A stretch of DNA of 64,000 nt. It comes from JAKZRT01 sp965247915 (GTDB taxonomy: Bacteria; Pseudomonadota; Alphaproteobacteria; Rhodobacterales; Rhodobacteraceae). Location: NCBI GenBank assembly GCA_965247915.1, contig OZ252048.1:1240001-1304000 (forward strand), read 5' to 3'. This document shows, piece after piece, positions 35,130 through 44,193 of the stretch. Below the pieces are notes generated by a model. That model worked only from the letters and a program-made list of their open reading frames with translations, did no database searches and had not been told where the DNA came from. Within the stretch, counting starts at the first letter, position 1, and every line of letters begins with the position of its first letter. A program made the position numbers and the translations under genes.

Positions 35130-35891
35130 ATGAGCTTGGCCGCCTGCGCCGAAATTGTCCGAAAGGGCGACCCCGACCGGTTTCTCGCGGCGATGGCGGC
35201 GCCGCGCGACGCGCGATCGGTGCTGCTGCCGGTCTACGCCTTCAACGTCGAAGTGGCGCGCGCACCCTGGGTGACCGCCGAGCTGCTGATCGCGGCGATG
35301 CGGCTGCAGTGGTGGCGCGACGCGCTGGACGAGATTGCAAAAGGCGCGCCAGTGCGCGCCCACCAAGTCGCGACGACGCTGGCGCATGTGATCGGCGCCG
35401 AGGCGGCCCGGTCATTGCTGTCGGTAATCGACGCAAGGGCCTGGGACATCGAGGGCGCGCGGTTTGCCGACAGCGCGGCGCTTTGGGTCCATCTTGAGGC
35501 CGGGTCCGGGGCGCTTTTTCGGGTGGCCGCCGAGGCGCTCGGCGGTGGCGGCCAGGTTGCGGCACAGTACGGCACCGCCGTCGGGCTGGCCAATTGGTTT
35601 CGGGCGGTCCCGGCACTGATCGCCGCAGGCAAGCACCCGCTGCCGAACCGCGAGCTGTTGGCGGTGTGGGCGCTGGCCGAAGAAGGGCTCGATCTTTTGT
35701 CCGGCGCGCGGGGAGATAACGCCGGGGTGCCCGGATCGGCGCGACCGGCGTTTCTGGCCGGATGGCAGGCCGAGCGCGTGCTGAACGCGGCGCGGCGCGA
35801 TCCGGCGCTGGTCTTTGAGGGGCGGCTCGAGGTTTCCGAATTCAGACGTCGCATCACCTTGCTGGGCCGCAGCCTGACCGGGCGTTGGTAA
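35130..35891 (+). CDS. squalene/phytoene synthase family protein (NDUFAF6-like)
   Basis: A 253-residue all-alpha isoprenoid synthase fold. The first aspartate-rich motif survives as LQWWRDALDEI, but the second DxxxD motif of true phytoene synthases is not seen; the corresponding area is VGLANWFRAVPALIAAG. Such short members in alphaproteobacteria are related to the mitochondrial complex I assembly factor NDUFAF6 rather than to carotenoid enzymes. No carotenoid gene is nearby, whereas nuo genes and NDUFA12 are in the window. The function is therefore an open question. Start at 35130, 10 bases after cimA. Confidence 0.75.
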   Translation: MSLAACAEIVRKGDPDRFLAAMAAPRDARSVLLPVYAFNVEVARAPWVTAELLIAAMRLQWWRDALDEIAKGAPVRAHQVATTLAHVIGAEAARSLLSVIDARAWDIEGARFADSAALWVHLEAGSGALFRVAAEALGGGGQVAAQYGTAVGLANWFRAVPALIAAGKHPLPNRELLAVWALAEEGLDLLSGARGDNAGVPGSARPAFLAGWQAERVLNAARRDPALVFEGRLEVSEFRRRITLLGRSLTGRW

Positions 35892-36011
35892 AAAGGGCGT
35901 GCGGTCAACGCAGACCATGCGATCCCATTGGCCCGATCATCACCCCCCGACATATCGCCAGGAGCTGACGCGGCAGAACGGCGGCCATCGGGCCGACGTC
36001 GGCGCGGGTAT

Positions 36012-37256
36012 TCAGAAATCCGCCGCCGCAGCGCCGCGCTTGCGCGGTCGTTTGATCATCAGCCACATCAGCGCCGCACCGGCCAGAGCCAGAAACGGGA
36101 CCATCGCATAGGTCACCGAATTCCACCCCATTGTCGGCGTCCCGCCGGTACAGTTCAGCAATCCGCCCGAGGCAAGCGTCGCGACGATCAGCGCGCCAAA
36201 CAGGAAGAAATCGTTCATCCCCTGCACCCGGGCGCGTTCGTGCGGGGCATAGGCCCGCGTCAGCATCGTTGTGGCCCCGATGAACCCGAAATTCCAGCCA
36301 ACACCCAGCAAGATCAGCGCGCCAAAGAAATTTAGCAGCTGAACCCCGCTCAGCGCCACAAGGCCCGCGCAGAACAGGATGAAAAGACCTGTCGCCACGA
36401 TCCGCCGCGCCCCGAAACGGGCGATCAGATGGCCGGTGAAAAACGACGGCAGGAACATCCCCAGCACATGCGCGGACACGATGTTGGCGGCGTGATCGGT
36501 GTGAAACCCGTGGCTTACGACGGCCAGCGGCGCGGCGGTCATCATCAGGCTCATCAGCGCGTAAGCGACCATCGCGCAGATGATCGGCACGGCAATTTCC
36601 GGCGTTGCCAGCAATTCGCGGCGGGTTCGCATGACCGGGGCGGCTTGGGTCTCGTGGTGCGCCTGCACGGGCGTTTTCAGGAACAGAAAAATCCAGACGC
36701 CAACCACGTTCAACGCCGCCATGGCCAGATAGGTCGCAACGAAGCTGGTGCCGTGATCGCCAGTCGTCATTTTTACCAGCTGCGGCCCGATGATCGCTGC
36801 GGCCAGTCCGCCGGTCAGCACCAGCGAGATCGCCTTGGGCCGAAACGCCTCGGACGCGGTATCGGCAACGGCAAATCTGAAAAACGCCTGAGAAGACTGA
36901 TAATATCCAATAAAATAGGACCCAAGAAGCAACAGCGGGAAGCTCTGGACCGACACGGCGTAGGCACATGTCAGCCCGCCAACAGCCCCGCCCAGGGCAC
37001 CGACCGTAAATCCGGTCCGGCGGTCACGCTTTTGCATGAGCGCGGAAAGCCAGGGCGATGTTGTCGATGACCCCAAAACGATGAAGGTCAGCGGCAGGGT
37101 CGCAAAACAGGGATTGGGGGCAAGCTGAAGCCCGGCGATCGCCCCGATCACAAAGGCCATCGGCAACTGCGAGCCCAGCACCGCCCCGGCGCTGATCAGA
37201 ACCAAAAGGTTGCGCCGGGCCAGCCGGTCGTCAATGACGGGGACTTGTGCGGTCAT
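36012..37256 (-). CDS. MFS transporter
   Basis: A 414-residue major facilitator protein with about twelve hydrophobic segments, arranged as two six-helix halves. The loop between helices 2 and 3 carries MQKRDRRTGF, the family's motif-A position, and the second half has RFGARRI at the equivalent place. It ends in a basic tail (KRPRKRG). Substrate is unknown. It stands alone on the minus strand, with about 120 bases to the convergent phytoene-synthase-like gene and 80 bases to the divergent glycosylase. Confidence 0.85.
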   Translation of the reverse strand: MTAQVPVIDDRLARRNLLVLISAGAVLGSQLPMAFVIGAIAGLQLAPNPCFATLPLTFIVLGSSTTSPWLSALMQKRDRRTGFTVGALGGAVGGLTCAYAVSVQSFPLLLLGSYFIGYYQSSQAFFRFAVADTASEAFRPKAISLVLTGGLAAAIIGPQLVKMTTGDHGTSFVATYLAMAALNVVGVWIFLFLKTPVQAHHETQAAPVMRTRRELLATPEIAVPIICAMVAYALMSLMMTAAPLAVVSHGFHTDHAANIVSAHVLGMFLPSFFTGHLIARFGARRIVATGLFILFCAGLVALSGVQLLNFFGALILLGVGWNFGFIGATTMLTRAYAPHERARVQGMNDFFLFGALIVATLASGGLLNCTGGTPTMGWNSVTYAMVPFLALAGAALMWLMIKRPRKRGAAAADF

Positions 37257-37336
37257 GACCGCTGGTTAGTTCAGTTCTGCGGCGGCTGAAAGCGCCATCG
37301 CGCCCTTGCGCCAGCATTCATGAAAATGTAGCCGCA

Positions 37337-37990
37337 ATGGGGGCGAAGGGGGCTTTGGTGGTCGGTCGAATAATTGAAACACCTGCATGCGTGGCCGAGG
37401 GCGCGGCATATCTGGCCGGGATCGAGCCGCGGTTTGCCGCAGCACTGGACCTGACTGGGCCGTTGCCGCTGCGGCGGCGCGAGGATGGCTACCGGGCGCT
37501 ATTGGGGGCCATTGTCAGCCAGCAGGTGTCGGTGGCGGCGGCGGACGCGATCTGGGGGCGGCTGAAGGCCGCGGGGCTGACCGGGCCGCGCAAGGTTAGG
37601 TGGGCCCGCGACGACGAGCTGCGCGCCTGCGGGCTGTCGCGCCAGAAAGCCCGCTACGCCAAAGCCCTGGCCGGGGCGGGTATCAAGTTTCGAAGCCTCA
37701 GAACCGCCCCGACCGACGAAGTGATTGCGACCCTGGTCGAAGTTCCCGGGATCGGCGCCTGGACGGCCGAGATTTATACCATGTTTAGCCTTGGCCGCGC
37801 CGATGTCTTCGCGCCCGGCGATCTGGCTCTGCAGGAAGCAGCGCGGCTACTCTTCGAGCTTGACGAACGCCCGCGCGAGAAAGACCTGCGCGAATGGGCT
37901 CTGGCCTGGTCGCCCTGGCGCGGCGTGGCGGCGCGGCTTTTGTGGGCCTATTACCGGGTTGTCAAGGAATGCGAAGGGATCAGAGCGTGA
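37337..37990 (+). CDS. DNA-3-methyladenine glycosylase (AlkA-like, HhH-GPD)
   Basis: A 217-residue base-excision repair glycosylase. The helix-hairpin-helix and following strand are visible as LVEVPGIGAWTAEIYTMF, and the catalytic Asp as DVFAPGDLALQ. ALLGAIVSQQVSVAAADAIW is the typical N-terminal helix. It lacks the AlkA N-terminal domain, like many short alphaproteobacterial members. It excises alkylated purines. The stop overlaps the GTG of the next gene. Confidence 0.88.
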   Translation: MGAKGALVVGRIIETPACVAEGAAYLAGIEPRFAAALDLTGPLPLRRREDGYRALLGAIVSQQVSVAAADAIWGRLKAAGLTGPRKVRWARDDELRACGLSRQKARYAKALAGAGIKFRSLRTAPTDEVIATLVEVPGIGAWTAEIYTMFSLGRADVFAPGDLALQEAARLLFELDERPREKDLREWALAWSPWRGVAARLLWAYYRVVKECEGIRA

Positions 37991-38667
37991 GCGCACTCAG
38001 CGGCGGGCGCAAAGCCTCGCAATCGGGGCGGACCGCGTCGGTGGTGGTGTTTCTGCACGGCTATGGAGCCGACGGGAGCGACCTTCTGGGGCTGGCCGAC
38101 GCCCTGGGCCCGCATCTGCCCGACACGGTGTTTCTTGCCCCGGACGCGCCCGAGCGGTGCACCGGCAACCCGATGGGGTATCAGTGGTTTCCAATCCCCT
38201 GGATCGACGGGTCGGACCCGGCTTCGGCGGCCGATGCCATGGCCACGGCGGTCGATGACCTGAACGCCTATCTGGACAATGTGCTGATCGACGAAGGGAT
38301 CGGGGCTGATCGCCTTGTTCTGTTCGGTTTTTCGCAGGGCACAATGATGGCGCTGCAATTGGCGCCGCGCCGCGAGGATGCGGTGGCCGCCGTGGTCGGG
38401 TTCTCGGGACGCCTGATCGAGCCCGAGCTTCTGGCCGACGAGGCGCGTGTGCGCCCCCCGGTCCTGCTGGTCCACGGTGACGCCGACGAGGTCGTACCGC
38501 CCGGGTCGCTGCCCGATGCCGCCAGCGCGCTGACCGCGGCGGGGTTCGAGGTTAATACTCACATCAGCCCCGGTATGGGCCACGGCATCGGCAACGATGG
38601 CCTCAGCCTGGCGCTGACCTTCATTCACGACAAGCTGGGCATCGAGAATGCCCCAGATCCGGGCTGA
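37987..38667 (+). CDS. alpha/beta hydrolase, carboxylesterase/phospholipase family
   Basis: A 226-residue esterase with the full triad: nucleophile Ser in LFGFSQGTMMAL, Asp in LVHGDADEVVPPG and His in PGMGHGIG. The oxyanion hole is VVFLHGYGADGSDL. This is the small carboxylesterase (EstB/YpfH) group. Start at GTG 37987, overlapping the glycosylase stop (GTGA); the longer frame upstream lies inside that gene. Substrate unknown. Confidence 0.88.
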   Translation: MSALSGGRKASQSGRTASVVVFLHGYGADGSDLLGLADALGPHLPDTVFLAPDAPERCTGNPMGYQWFPIPWIDGSDPASAADAMATAVDDLNAYLDNVLIDEGIGADRLVLFGFSQGTMMALQLAPRREDAVAAVVGFSGRLIEPELLADEARVRPPVLLVHGDADEVVPPGSLPDAASALTAAGFEVNTHISPGMGHGIGNDGLSLALTFIHDKLGIENAPDPG

Positions 38668-38971
38668 CCGTCCGCCGCCGACCAACGGCGGTTTGGGCCA
38701 GAGCTCCTGGTGGCACGCGGTCCGCCCGTCGCAGGCGCTGTCACGCGCGATTTTGGTTCGCCACCCTGACCCTTGAGCGCCCGGAAGAAATTAGTCACAC
38801 TAGGAAGAGTGTAATTTGCAAGCACATTGGGACTGTTTTTGGGATCGGTCGCCTTTCATCTTGGCAAAATATCCCGGCGGGGGGTGCGAAGAGGCTGGCC
38901 TCGCCCAACGTGGCGATGCGCGACGCGCGGCACAAAACCAAAGACTGCAAAACGTCCGGCCCATGCGCGCG
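38668..38971. other. intergenic region between convergent esterase and diguanylate cyclase genes
   Basis: This stretch holds no convincing gene. A small hairpin, CCGCCG/CGGCGG around ACCAA (38675-38691), follows the esterase stop and is succeeded by only three T, so it is at best a weak terminator. The remainder includes a GC-rich segment (CCCGGCGGGGGGTGCG) of the kind seen between other genes here. Confidence 0.6.
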
Positions 38972-40348
38972 TCAGGCGGCGGACCGGCTGATCGTCACCT
39001 GGTTGCGCCCGTCGTTTTTGGCGGCGTAGAGCGCGTGATCTGCGTCCTTAATCAGGCGCTCGGCAAAGGTGCTCGCCGGTTCGCCGGCTGAATTTCGCAC
39101 CGCCAGCCCGATGCTGAGCGTGACATTGATCGGCGGCGCGTTTTCCTGGGCCACGCGCAGCGCGGCAACTTTGCGACACAGACGTTCGGCGGCGCGTCTT
39201 GCCTGGTCCACCGTGGTGTCGGGCATGGTGATCAGAAATTCTTCGCCGCCGTAGCGCGCCAGCATATCGGCGCTGCGCAGGTTGTCGGCCCGTGTCGCGG
39301 CGACGGCGCGCAGCACCCGGTCGCCGGTCTGGTGCCCATAGGTGTCGTTGACCCGCTTGAACCGGTCGATGTCCAGGACCATGACCGCCAGCGCCCGGCC
39401 GGTTTCGCCTGATCGCGCGACCAGTCGTTCCATATGGCTGAGCGCATAGCGCCGGTTATAAAGCCCGGTCAGCGCATCGGTGGCCGCCAGACGCAGCCCG
39501 TCTTGCACTTGGGTGCGCAGGCCCTGCAGCTTTTGATGACGCGCGATCTGACGCTGAATCAGGACGCGCAGCGAGGCCGGGTCACACGCGCCGACAACAA
39601 CATCGCTGGCGCCCAGGTCCAGCGCCATGCCGGCCTCGGTTTCGGCCCCGGCGGGAAAGCGCATGATGATCGCGGTGTGGCGGGTTTCGGCCCGACAGCG
39701 CAGGTCGGACAGAAACGGCAGGTCAGTGGCAGGGTTTTCCGGGTTGGCATCAAGCACGACAACATCGGCTGGGCCGCGGCGTTCAAGACCGTCAACGAGC
39801 CCCTTTACCGGCAATACCGTGATCCGTGCCACCTCGCCAAGCCCAAGCTGATCGGCCAGTGCCACGCCAGCATCGACTGTGCGCGTCGCCAGCAGCACAT
39901 GCGGCAACCCCTCCTGATAGGGTGCGGGGTCTTCGGCCATGCCCAGCTCGCGACAGGTCGAGGCGCGCATCCTAAGCTCGTCTTCCAGGTCACGCACTCG
40001 GATCGACGACCGTAGCCGTGCCAGCATCAGGCTGTCGTTTGCGGGCATCGACAGCACCGCGTCGATGTGTTCGCCGGGGGTCACCGGGTCAAGCCCGCCG
40101 TCAAGGATGATGACCGGAACCCTCCGCGCGGCTTGGCGCGCGTTCAAGAGCCTGGGCAAATGACGCGCCGCAGGGTCGCGCAGGCTCGCCGAGATCAGCG
40201 CCACATCCGGCAGACGAGATTGAATCGTCGCCTGGGCCCCGGCCATATCGGCGGCCAAATCCACCGCATATCCCGCCGCCATCAACTTGGCCTTCAGGAC
40301 GATCCGATTTGACGCAATATCATCGATGATCAGCAGACGACGGGCCAT
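38972..40348 (-). CDS. PleD-like diguanylate cyclase with degenerate first receiver
   Basis: About 458 residues: REC-REC-GGDEF. The GGDEF domain is intact: TDALTGLYNRRYAL, LDIDRFKRVNDTYGHQTGD, active-site RYGGEEF and an upstream RSAD inhibitory (RxxD) site. In the first receiver the acidic pair is kept (LLIIDDIASNR), but the phospho-acceptor position, normally in LLDVMMP, reads ALISASL. The conserved Lys of the KP motif reads MP. The second receiver keeps an Asp in VVVLDANPEN. It should make c-di-GMP, but regulation by phosphorylation of the first receiver appears lost. A GTG two codons upstream is an alternative start. Confidence 0.88.
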   Translation of the reverse strand: MARRLLIIDDIASNRIVLKAKLMAAGYAVDLAADMAGAQATIQSRLPDVALISASLRDPAARHLPRLLNARQAARRVPVIILDGGLDPVTPGEHIDAVLSMPANDSLMLARLRSSIRVRDLEDELRMRASTCRELGMAEDPAPYQEGLPHVLLATRTVDAGVALADQLGLGEVARITVLPVKGLVDGLERRGPADVVVLDANPENPATDLPFLSDLRCRAETRHTAIIMRFPAGAETEAGMALDLGASDVVVGACDPASLRVLIQRQIARHQKLQGLRTQVQDGLRLAATDALTGLYNRRYALSHMERLVARSGETGRALAVMVLDIDRFKRVNDTYGHQTGDRVLRAVAATRADNLRSADMLARYGGEEFLITMPDTTVDQARRAAERLCRKVAALRVAQENAPPINVTLSIGLAVRNSAGEPASTFAERLIKDADHALYAAKNDGRNQVTISRSAA

Positions 40349-40443
40349 TAGCACCTCAAAATTCGATTCAATTTGTATCGGCTATGGTCATTTATTGGTT
40401 TCATTGGATAATAAATTGTTGTTGCCAGCGTGGGCCGGACGAA

Positions 40444-40722
40444 ATGGACGAAAATACAGCCGAAACAATAGCTATAAGGGCGCTGGAGTGGCTCGTCGGG
40501 CATGACGAACTGCGGCCTGTGTTTTTGGGCGCAAGCGGCGCGGACGAAGCGTCGCTAAAGGCGGCGACCGAGGATAGAGAGCTTTTGCTGGCAATTCTTG
40601 AATTTCTGACCATGGACGACCGCTGGATCACAGAGTTCTGCGATTGGGCCGGTCTTGATTATTCCGTTCCCATGGCGGCGCGGTCGGCCCTGCCCGGCGG
40701 CGCTGGCCCGCACTGGACCTAA
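40444..40722 (+). CDS. DUF3572 family protein
   Basis: A 92-residue small protein starting MDENTAETIAIRALEWLVGH and containing LLLAILEFLTMDDRWITEFC. It belongs to DUF3572, which typically sits divergent from pleD in alphaproteobacteria. Function is unknown. The ATG at 40444 is preferred because the 20 upstream codons fall in the shared promoter region. Confidence 0.82.
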   Translation: MDENTAETIAIRALEWLVGHDELRPVFLGASGADEASLKAATEDRELLLAILEFLTMDDRWITEFCDWAGLDYSVPMAARSALPGGAGPHWT

Positions 40723-41064
40723 CCGGAACACGCGCATCTGAGCGCACCCCAATCTGGAAGATGCCAGTTTTTGGAAAAGCCGTTGATTTTCAACGGACCG
40801 CCAGCGTCACAGGCGGATATGCGCGGGGAGAAAAGATATTATCTTCTCAACTCACCGGATTTCGGGCACTCTGGTCGCAGTTCGAACCCAGTTGGCAGGG
40901 CCAAACTGTCGGACCGTCGGGGTCATGTTTACGCATAATTAAGACAGTCAAATTATCCGGGTACCAGTGTAAATCCGAACGGCCATCAGGGCCACCGCTC
41001 GGGCAGGGGGCGTGCGGTATTGCTCGCAATAGGCCAATTTAATAAGGCCACTCAGGGAGGGAAA
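40723..41064. other. intergenic region, no gene seen
   Basis: The 342 bases between DUF3572 and the HAD phosphatase show no supported gene. An imperfect inverted repeat, GAGAAAAGATA followed by TTATCTTCTC (about 40828-40848), stands out in AT content and could be a protein-binding site. A TTCGAACCC further on resembles a tRNA T-loop, but no cloverleaf can be built around it. Confidence 0.5.
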
Positions 41065-41781
41065 ATGACCAAGATTCGCGGCGTCGTTTTCGACAAGGAC
41101 GGAACTCTGTTTGATTTCAGCGCCACATGGGGCGGCTGGACCGAAAACCTGTTGGGCGATCTTTCGCGCGGTGACAGCTATCTGGCGGCGCGGATGGGCG
41201 ACGCGATTGGTTATGACGCTGATGCCGGTGCTTTCGCCGACGACAGCCCGGTGATCGCGGGCACGCCTGGTGAAATCGCCGAATTTCTTTTGCCGTTTCT
41301 GCCGGGTGCCAGCCCGTCGACGCTGGTCCTGCAAATGAACATTTCGGCGGCCGAAGCGCCCCAGGCCGAAGCGGTGCCTTTGCAGCCTCTGTTGGGCCGG
41401 TTGCGGGCGCGCGGGATGAAGCTGGGCGTGGCCACCAACGACGCCGAATTGCCGACGCGGGCACATCTGAAATCCGCCGGCATTGGAGATCTCTTTGATT
41501 TTGTTGCCGGATCAGACAGCGGCTTTGGCTGCAAGCCCCAGCCGGGCATGTTGCTGGCCTTTGCCGACGCCATGCGCCTGAACCCGGCCGAAGTTGTGAT
41601 GGTCGGCGACAGCCGCCACGATCTCTTGGCCGGGCGGGCCGCGGGGATGGTGACGGTGGCGGTTGTATCCGGCCTTGGTCAGGGCGCGGAGTTGCGCAAA
41701 CTGGCCGATGCGGTTTTGCCCGATGCGGCCGCGCTGCCTGACTGGATTGAAGAGTTTTCACTGGCTGAAACCTTGGTCTGA
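41065..41781 (+). CDS. HAD family hydrolase (phosphoglycolate phosphatase-like)
   Basis: A 238-residue HAD phosphatase. Motif I is VFDKDGTLFDF (nucleophile Asp and DGT; the usual second Asp is the one before GT), motif II is GVATNDAE, the Lys of motif III is in GFGCKPQPGM and motif IV is MVGDSRHDLLAG. An alpha-helical cap lies between motifs I and II. Substrate unknown. Start ATG 41065 preceded by AGGGAGG. Downstream, 132 bases lead to the second mttB gene. Confidence 0.85.
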   Translation: MTKIRGVVFDKDGTLFDFSATWGGWTENLLGDLSRGDSYLAARMGDAIGYDADAGAFADDSPVIAGTPGEIAEFLLPFLPGASPSTLVLQMNISAAEAPQAEAVPLQPLLGRLRARGMKLGVATNDAELPTRAHLKSAGIGDLFDFVAGSDSGFGCKPQPGMLLAFADAMRLNPAEVVMVGDSRHDLLAGRAAGMVTVAVVSGLGQGAELRKLADAVLPDAAALPDWIEEFSLAETLV

Positions 41782-41913
41782 ACCCGCGCAAGTTTCCCCA
41801 GCTCTGCCCGATCCGCCGCCTGGGGTGGTTTTTCCGACATCATGAGGTCGCAAACCTGCGCTCGCACGGACCCCTGGCGCGCATAGCCTGTGCGCGAAGG
41901 GAGATCAAAAGCC

Positions 41914-43464
41914 ATGGCCGAGGCCAAGCGCCGCCGGTCGGGCGGCCGGGCAGGGAATGCGCGCCGCAACCCGACCGCGATCATCGAGCAACTGCCATGG
42001 CGGTTGCCCATCAACCTCGACCGCCCGACCGAGCCCCTGGCAGCGGAAGGCGTTGCCGCCATCCACGACGGCGCAATGCGGATTTTGGAAGAAATCGGGA
42101 TCGAGTTTCTTAACGAAGAAAGCCTGGCGCTGTTCAAAAAGGCCGGCTTGACCGTCGATGGCACCAATGTGCGCATGGGCCGCGACTGGGTCATGGAAAT
42201 GGTGGCGCGCGCGCCGTCGGAATTCACGCTGACCCCGCGCAACCCGGAAAGAATGATACGGGTTGGCGGCAAACACATCCTGTTTGGCAATGTCTCGTCG
42301 CCGCCAAACTACTGGGACCTTGAGACAGGCAAAGTGGTCGGAACGCGCGAACATTGCGCTAACCTATTGAAACTTACCCAATATTTCAATTGCATCCACT
42401 TTGCGGGCGGGTATCCGGTCGAGCCTGTGGATATTCACGCCAGAATCCGGCATCTGGATGTGGTCTTTGACAAGATGGTGCTGACCGACAAGGTCGCGCA
42501 TGCCTATTCTCTGGGTAAAGAGCGCGTTGAGGACGTGATGGAGATGGTGAAGATCGCAGGCGGCCTGACCGAGGATGAGTTTCGCGCCAGCCCGCGCATG
42601 TATACCAACATCAACTCGACCTCGCCGCTCAAGCACGACGTGCCGATGATCGACGGCTGCCTGCGCTGTATCCGCCGGGGGCAGGCGGTGGTGGTTACGC
42701 CATTCACGCTGGCGGGTGCCATGGCGCCGGTAACAATGGCCGGGGCCGTTGCCCAGTCGATCGCCGAAGGCCTGTCGGCCATTGCCCTGTTTCAGCATGT
42801 GGCACCGGGATCGGCCTGTGTGATCGGCACGTTCACGTCGAACGTGGATATGAAATCGGGTGCGCCGGCCTTTGGCACACCCGAATACATGCGCTCGACC
42901 CAGATGACCGGCCAGATGGCGCGGTTTTATGGGCTGCCCTTGCGCGCCTCGGGGGTTTGCACCGCCAACGTGCCCGATGGTCAGGCCATGTGGGAGACAT
43001 CGAATTCGCTTTGGTCGGCGGTCCAGTCGGGCGCCAACTTGGTCTATCATGCGGCTGGCTGGCTGGAGGGCGGGCTGATCGCCAGCCCTGAAAAGTTCAT
43101 AATGGACTGCGAGGTCTTGCAGATGATCGAACGCTATATGGAACCGGAAATCTGCGCGACCGGTCCGGATGATATTGCCCTGGATGCGATCCGTGAGGTC
43201 GGCCCGAACGGGCATTTCTTTGGGGTCGAACACACCCAGGAGCGCTATGAGACCGCTTTCTACCAACCATTTCTTGCCGATTGGCGAAACTTTGAGGCCT
43301 GGGAAATTGTCGGCGGAGCCTGGACCGCCGAACGGGCGCACAAGATGTTCAAAGACATCATCGGATCGTTCAAACCGCCGCCGATGCAGCCAGCGGTGCG
43401 CGAAGAGCTTGAGGCCTTTGTTGTGCGGCGCAAGGCCGAAGGCGGCGCGCCGACCGATTTCTAG
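41914..43464 (+). CDS. trimethylamine methyltransferase (MttB) family protein, copy 2
   Basis: A 516-residue MttB-superfamily protein without an internal amber codon, hence of the non-pyrrolysine type. It has a basic N-terminal tail (AEAKRRRSGGRAGNARRN), then IHDGAMRILEEIGIEFLNEE, ITSPL-type core segments (TNINSTSPLKHD), AGAMAPVTMAGAVAQSIAEGL-type barrel sequence, and EVGPNGHFFGVEHT near the end. It is clearly distinct from the copy at 26416-27957. It probably demethylates a quaternary or tertiary amine. The corrinoid acceptor and folate methyltransferase are not in the window. Start at 41914; an ATG eight codons upstream is possible. Confidence 0.85.
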   Translation: MAEAKRRRSGGRAGNARRNPTAIIEQLPWRLPINLDRPTEPLAAEGVAAIHDGAMRILEEIGIEFLNEESLALFKKAGLTVDGTNVRMGRDWVMEMVARAPSEFTLTPRNPERMIRVGGKHILFGNVSSPPNYWDLETGKVVGTREHCANLLKLTQYFNCIHFAGGYPVEPVDIHARIRHLDVVFDKMVLTDKVAHAYSLGKERVEDVMEMVKIAGGLTEDEFRASPRMYTNINSTSPLKHDVPMIDGCLRCIRRGQAVVVTPFTLAGAMAPVTMAGAVAQSIAEGLSAIALFQHVAPGSACVIGTFTSNVDMKSGAPAFGTPEYMRSTQMTGQMARFYGLPLRASGVCTANVPDGQAMWETSNSLWSAVQSGANLVYHAAGWLEGGLIASPEKFIMDCEVLQMIERYMEPEICATGPDDIALDAIREVGPNGHFFGVEHTQERYETAFYQPFLADWRNFEAWEIVGGAWTAERAHKMFKDIIGSFKPPPMQPAVREELEAFVVRRKAEGGAPTDF

Positions 43465-43593
43465 GGGCGACCGGCGGCAACGGGATTACCCTAAAAAAAT
43501 CTCATGAAAAGTCGCCACAGACCGAACCGCCAGAGTTGCATTTTCTTAACCCCGGACCCGATAATCTGCCGCGACCGGAAATGGGACGAAGAT

Positions 43594-44193
43594 ATGCACG
43601 GGCTGATCAATCGCTCGATCCAATATTTTGTGAGCGACACCTACGGTCGCGCGGCCTGGGAAGACGCGACCATGATGGCCCGAAATCGGCTTTGAAAATT
43701 TCGAGGCGCTGCTGCCCTATGATGATGCGCTGACCATGCGTTTGCTGGACACAATATCCGAGACGTTGGATAAGTCGCGCGAAACCATACTGGAAGATCT
43801 GGGGACATACCTGGTTTCACACCCGCACCTTGAACCCCTGCGTCGGCTGTTGCGGTTCGGCGGGGTAAATTTTCTTGAATTCCTTTATTCGCTTGACGAA
43901 TCTGCACGACCGCGCGCGGCTGGCAGTTCCGGATCTGGATCTGCCCAAACTCGAGATCAGTGGACCGTGGCAACGACGATTTCACGCTGACGTCGCAGTG
44001 GATCGTTGTTGGATTTGGCCATGTTCTGGTCGGCATTCTGCGCGCCATGGCCGACGATTACGGCGACCTGGTTACATTGGGACCATGCGGGCGGTGACGA
44101 GGCTTGCGAGATTATCAAGATAAAGCTCTTCCAGCAGGAGTTCGCCGAAGGCCCGCGCGTTTGGAGCTGGCCGCGGGTCCGGGCGCAGTGTGA
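43594..44193 (+). pseudogene. H-NOX (heme NO/O2-binding) sensor, multiple frameshifts
   Basis: Pieces of one H-NOX protein are found in order but in changing frames: MHGLINRSIQYFVSDTYG (frame of 43594), then IGFENFEALLPYDDAL to LRRLLRFGGVNFLEF (frame shift near 43680), then LHDRARLAVPDLDLPKLE (near 43900), DDFTLTSQWIVVGFGH to MADDYGDL (near 43965), and GDEACEIIKIKLFQQEF (near 44085), ending LELAAGPGAV and a TGA at 44191-44193. The His in LHDRAR is at the place of the proximal heme ligand. About five indels are needed to repair it. Flanking genes are clean, so this is a decayed gene rather than poor sequence. Confidence 0.8.

Noticed and set aside
38675..38691. Hairpin after the esterase gene as a proper terminator
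   Set aside because: The stem is only 6 bp and is followed by TTTGGG, not a T-tract.
40865..40940. TTCGAACCC segment resembling a tRNA T-loop
   Set aside because: No acceptor, D or anticodon stem can be formed around it.
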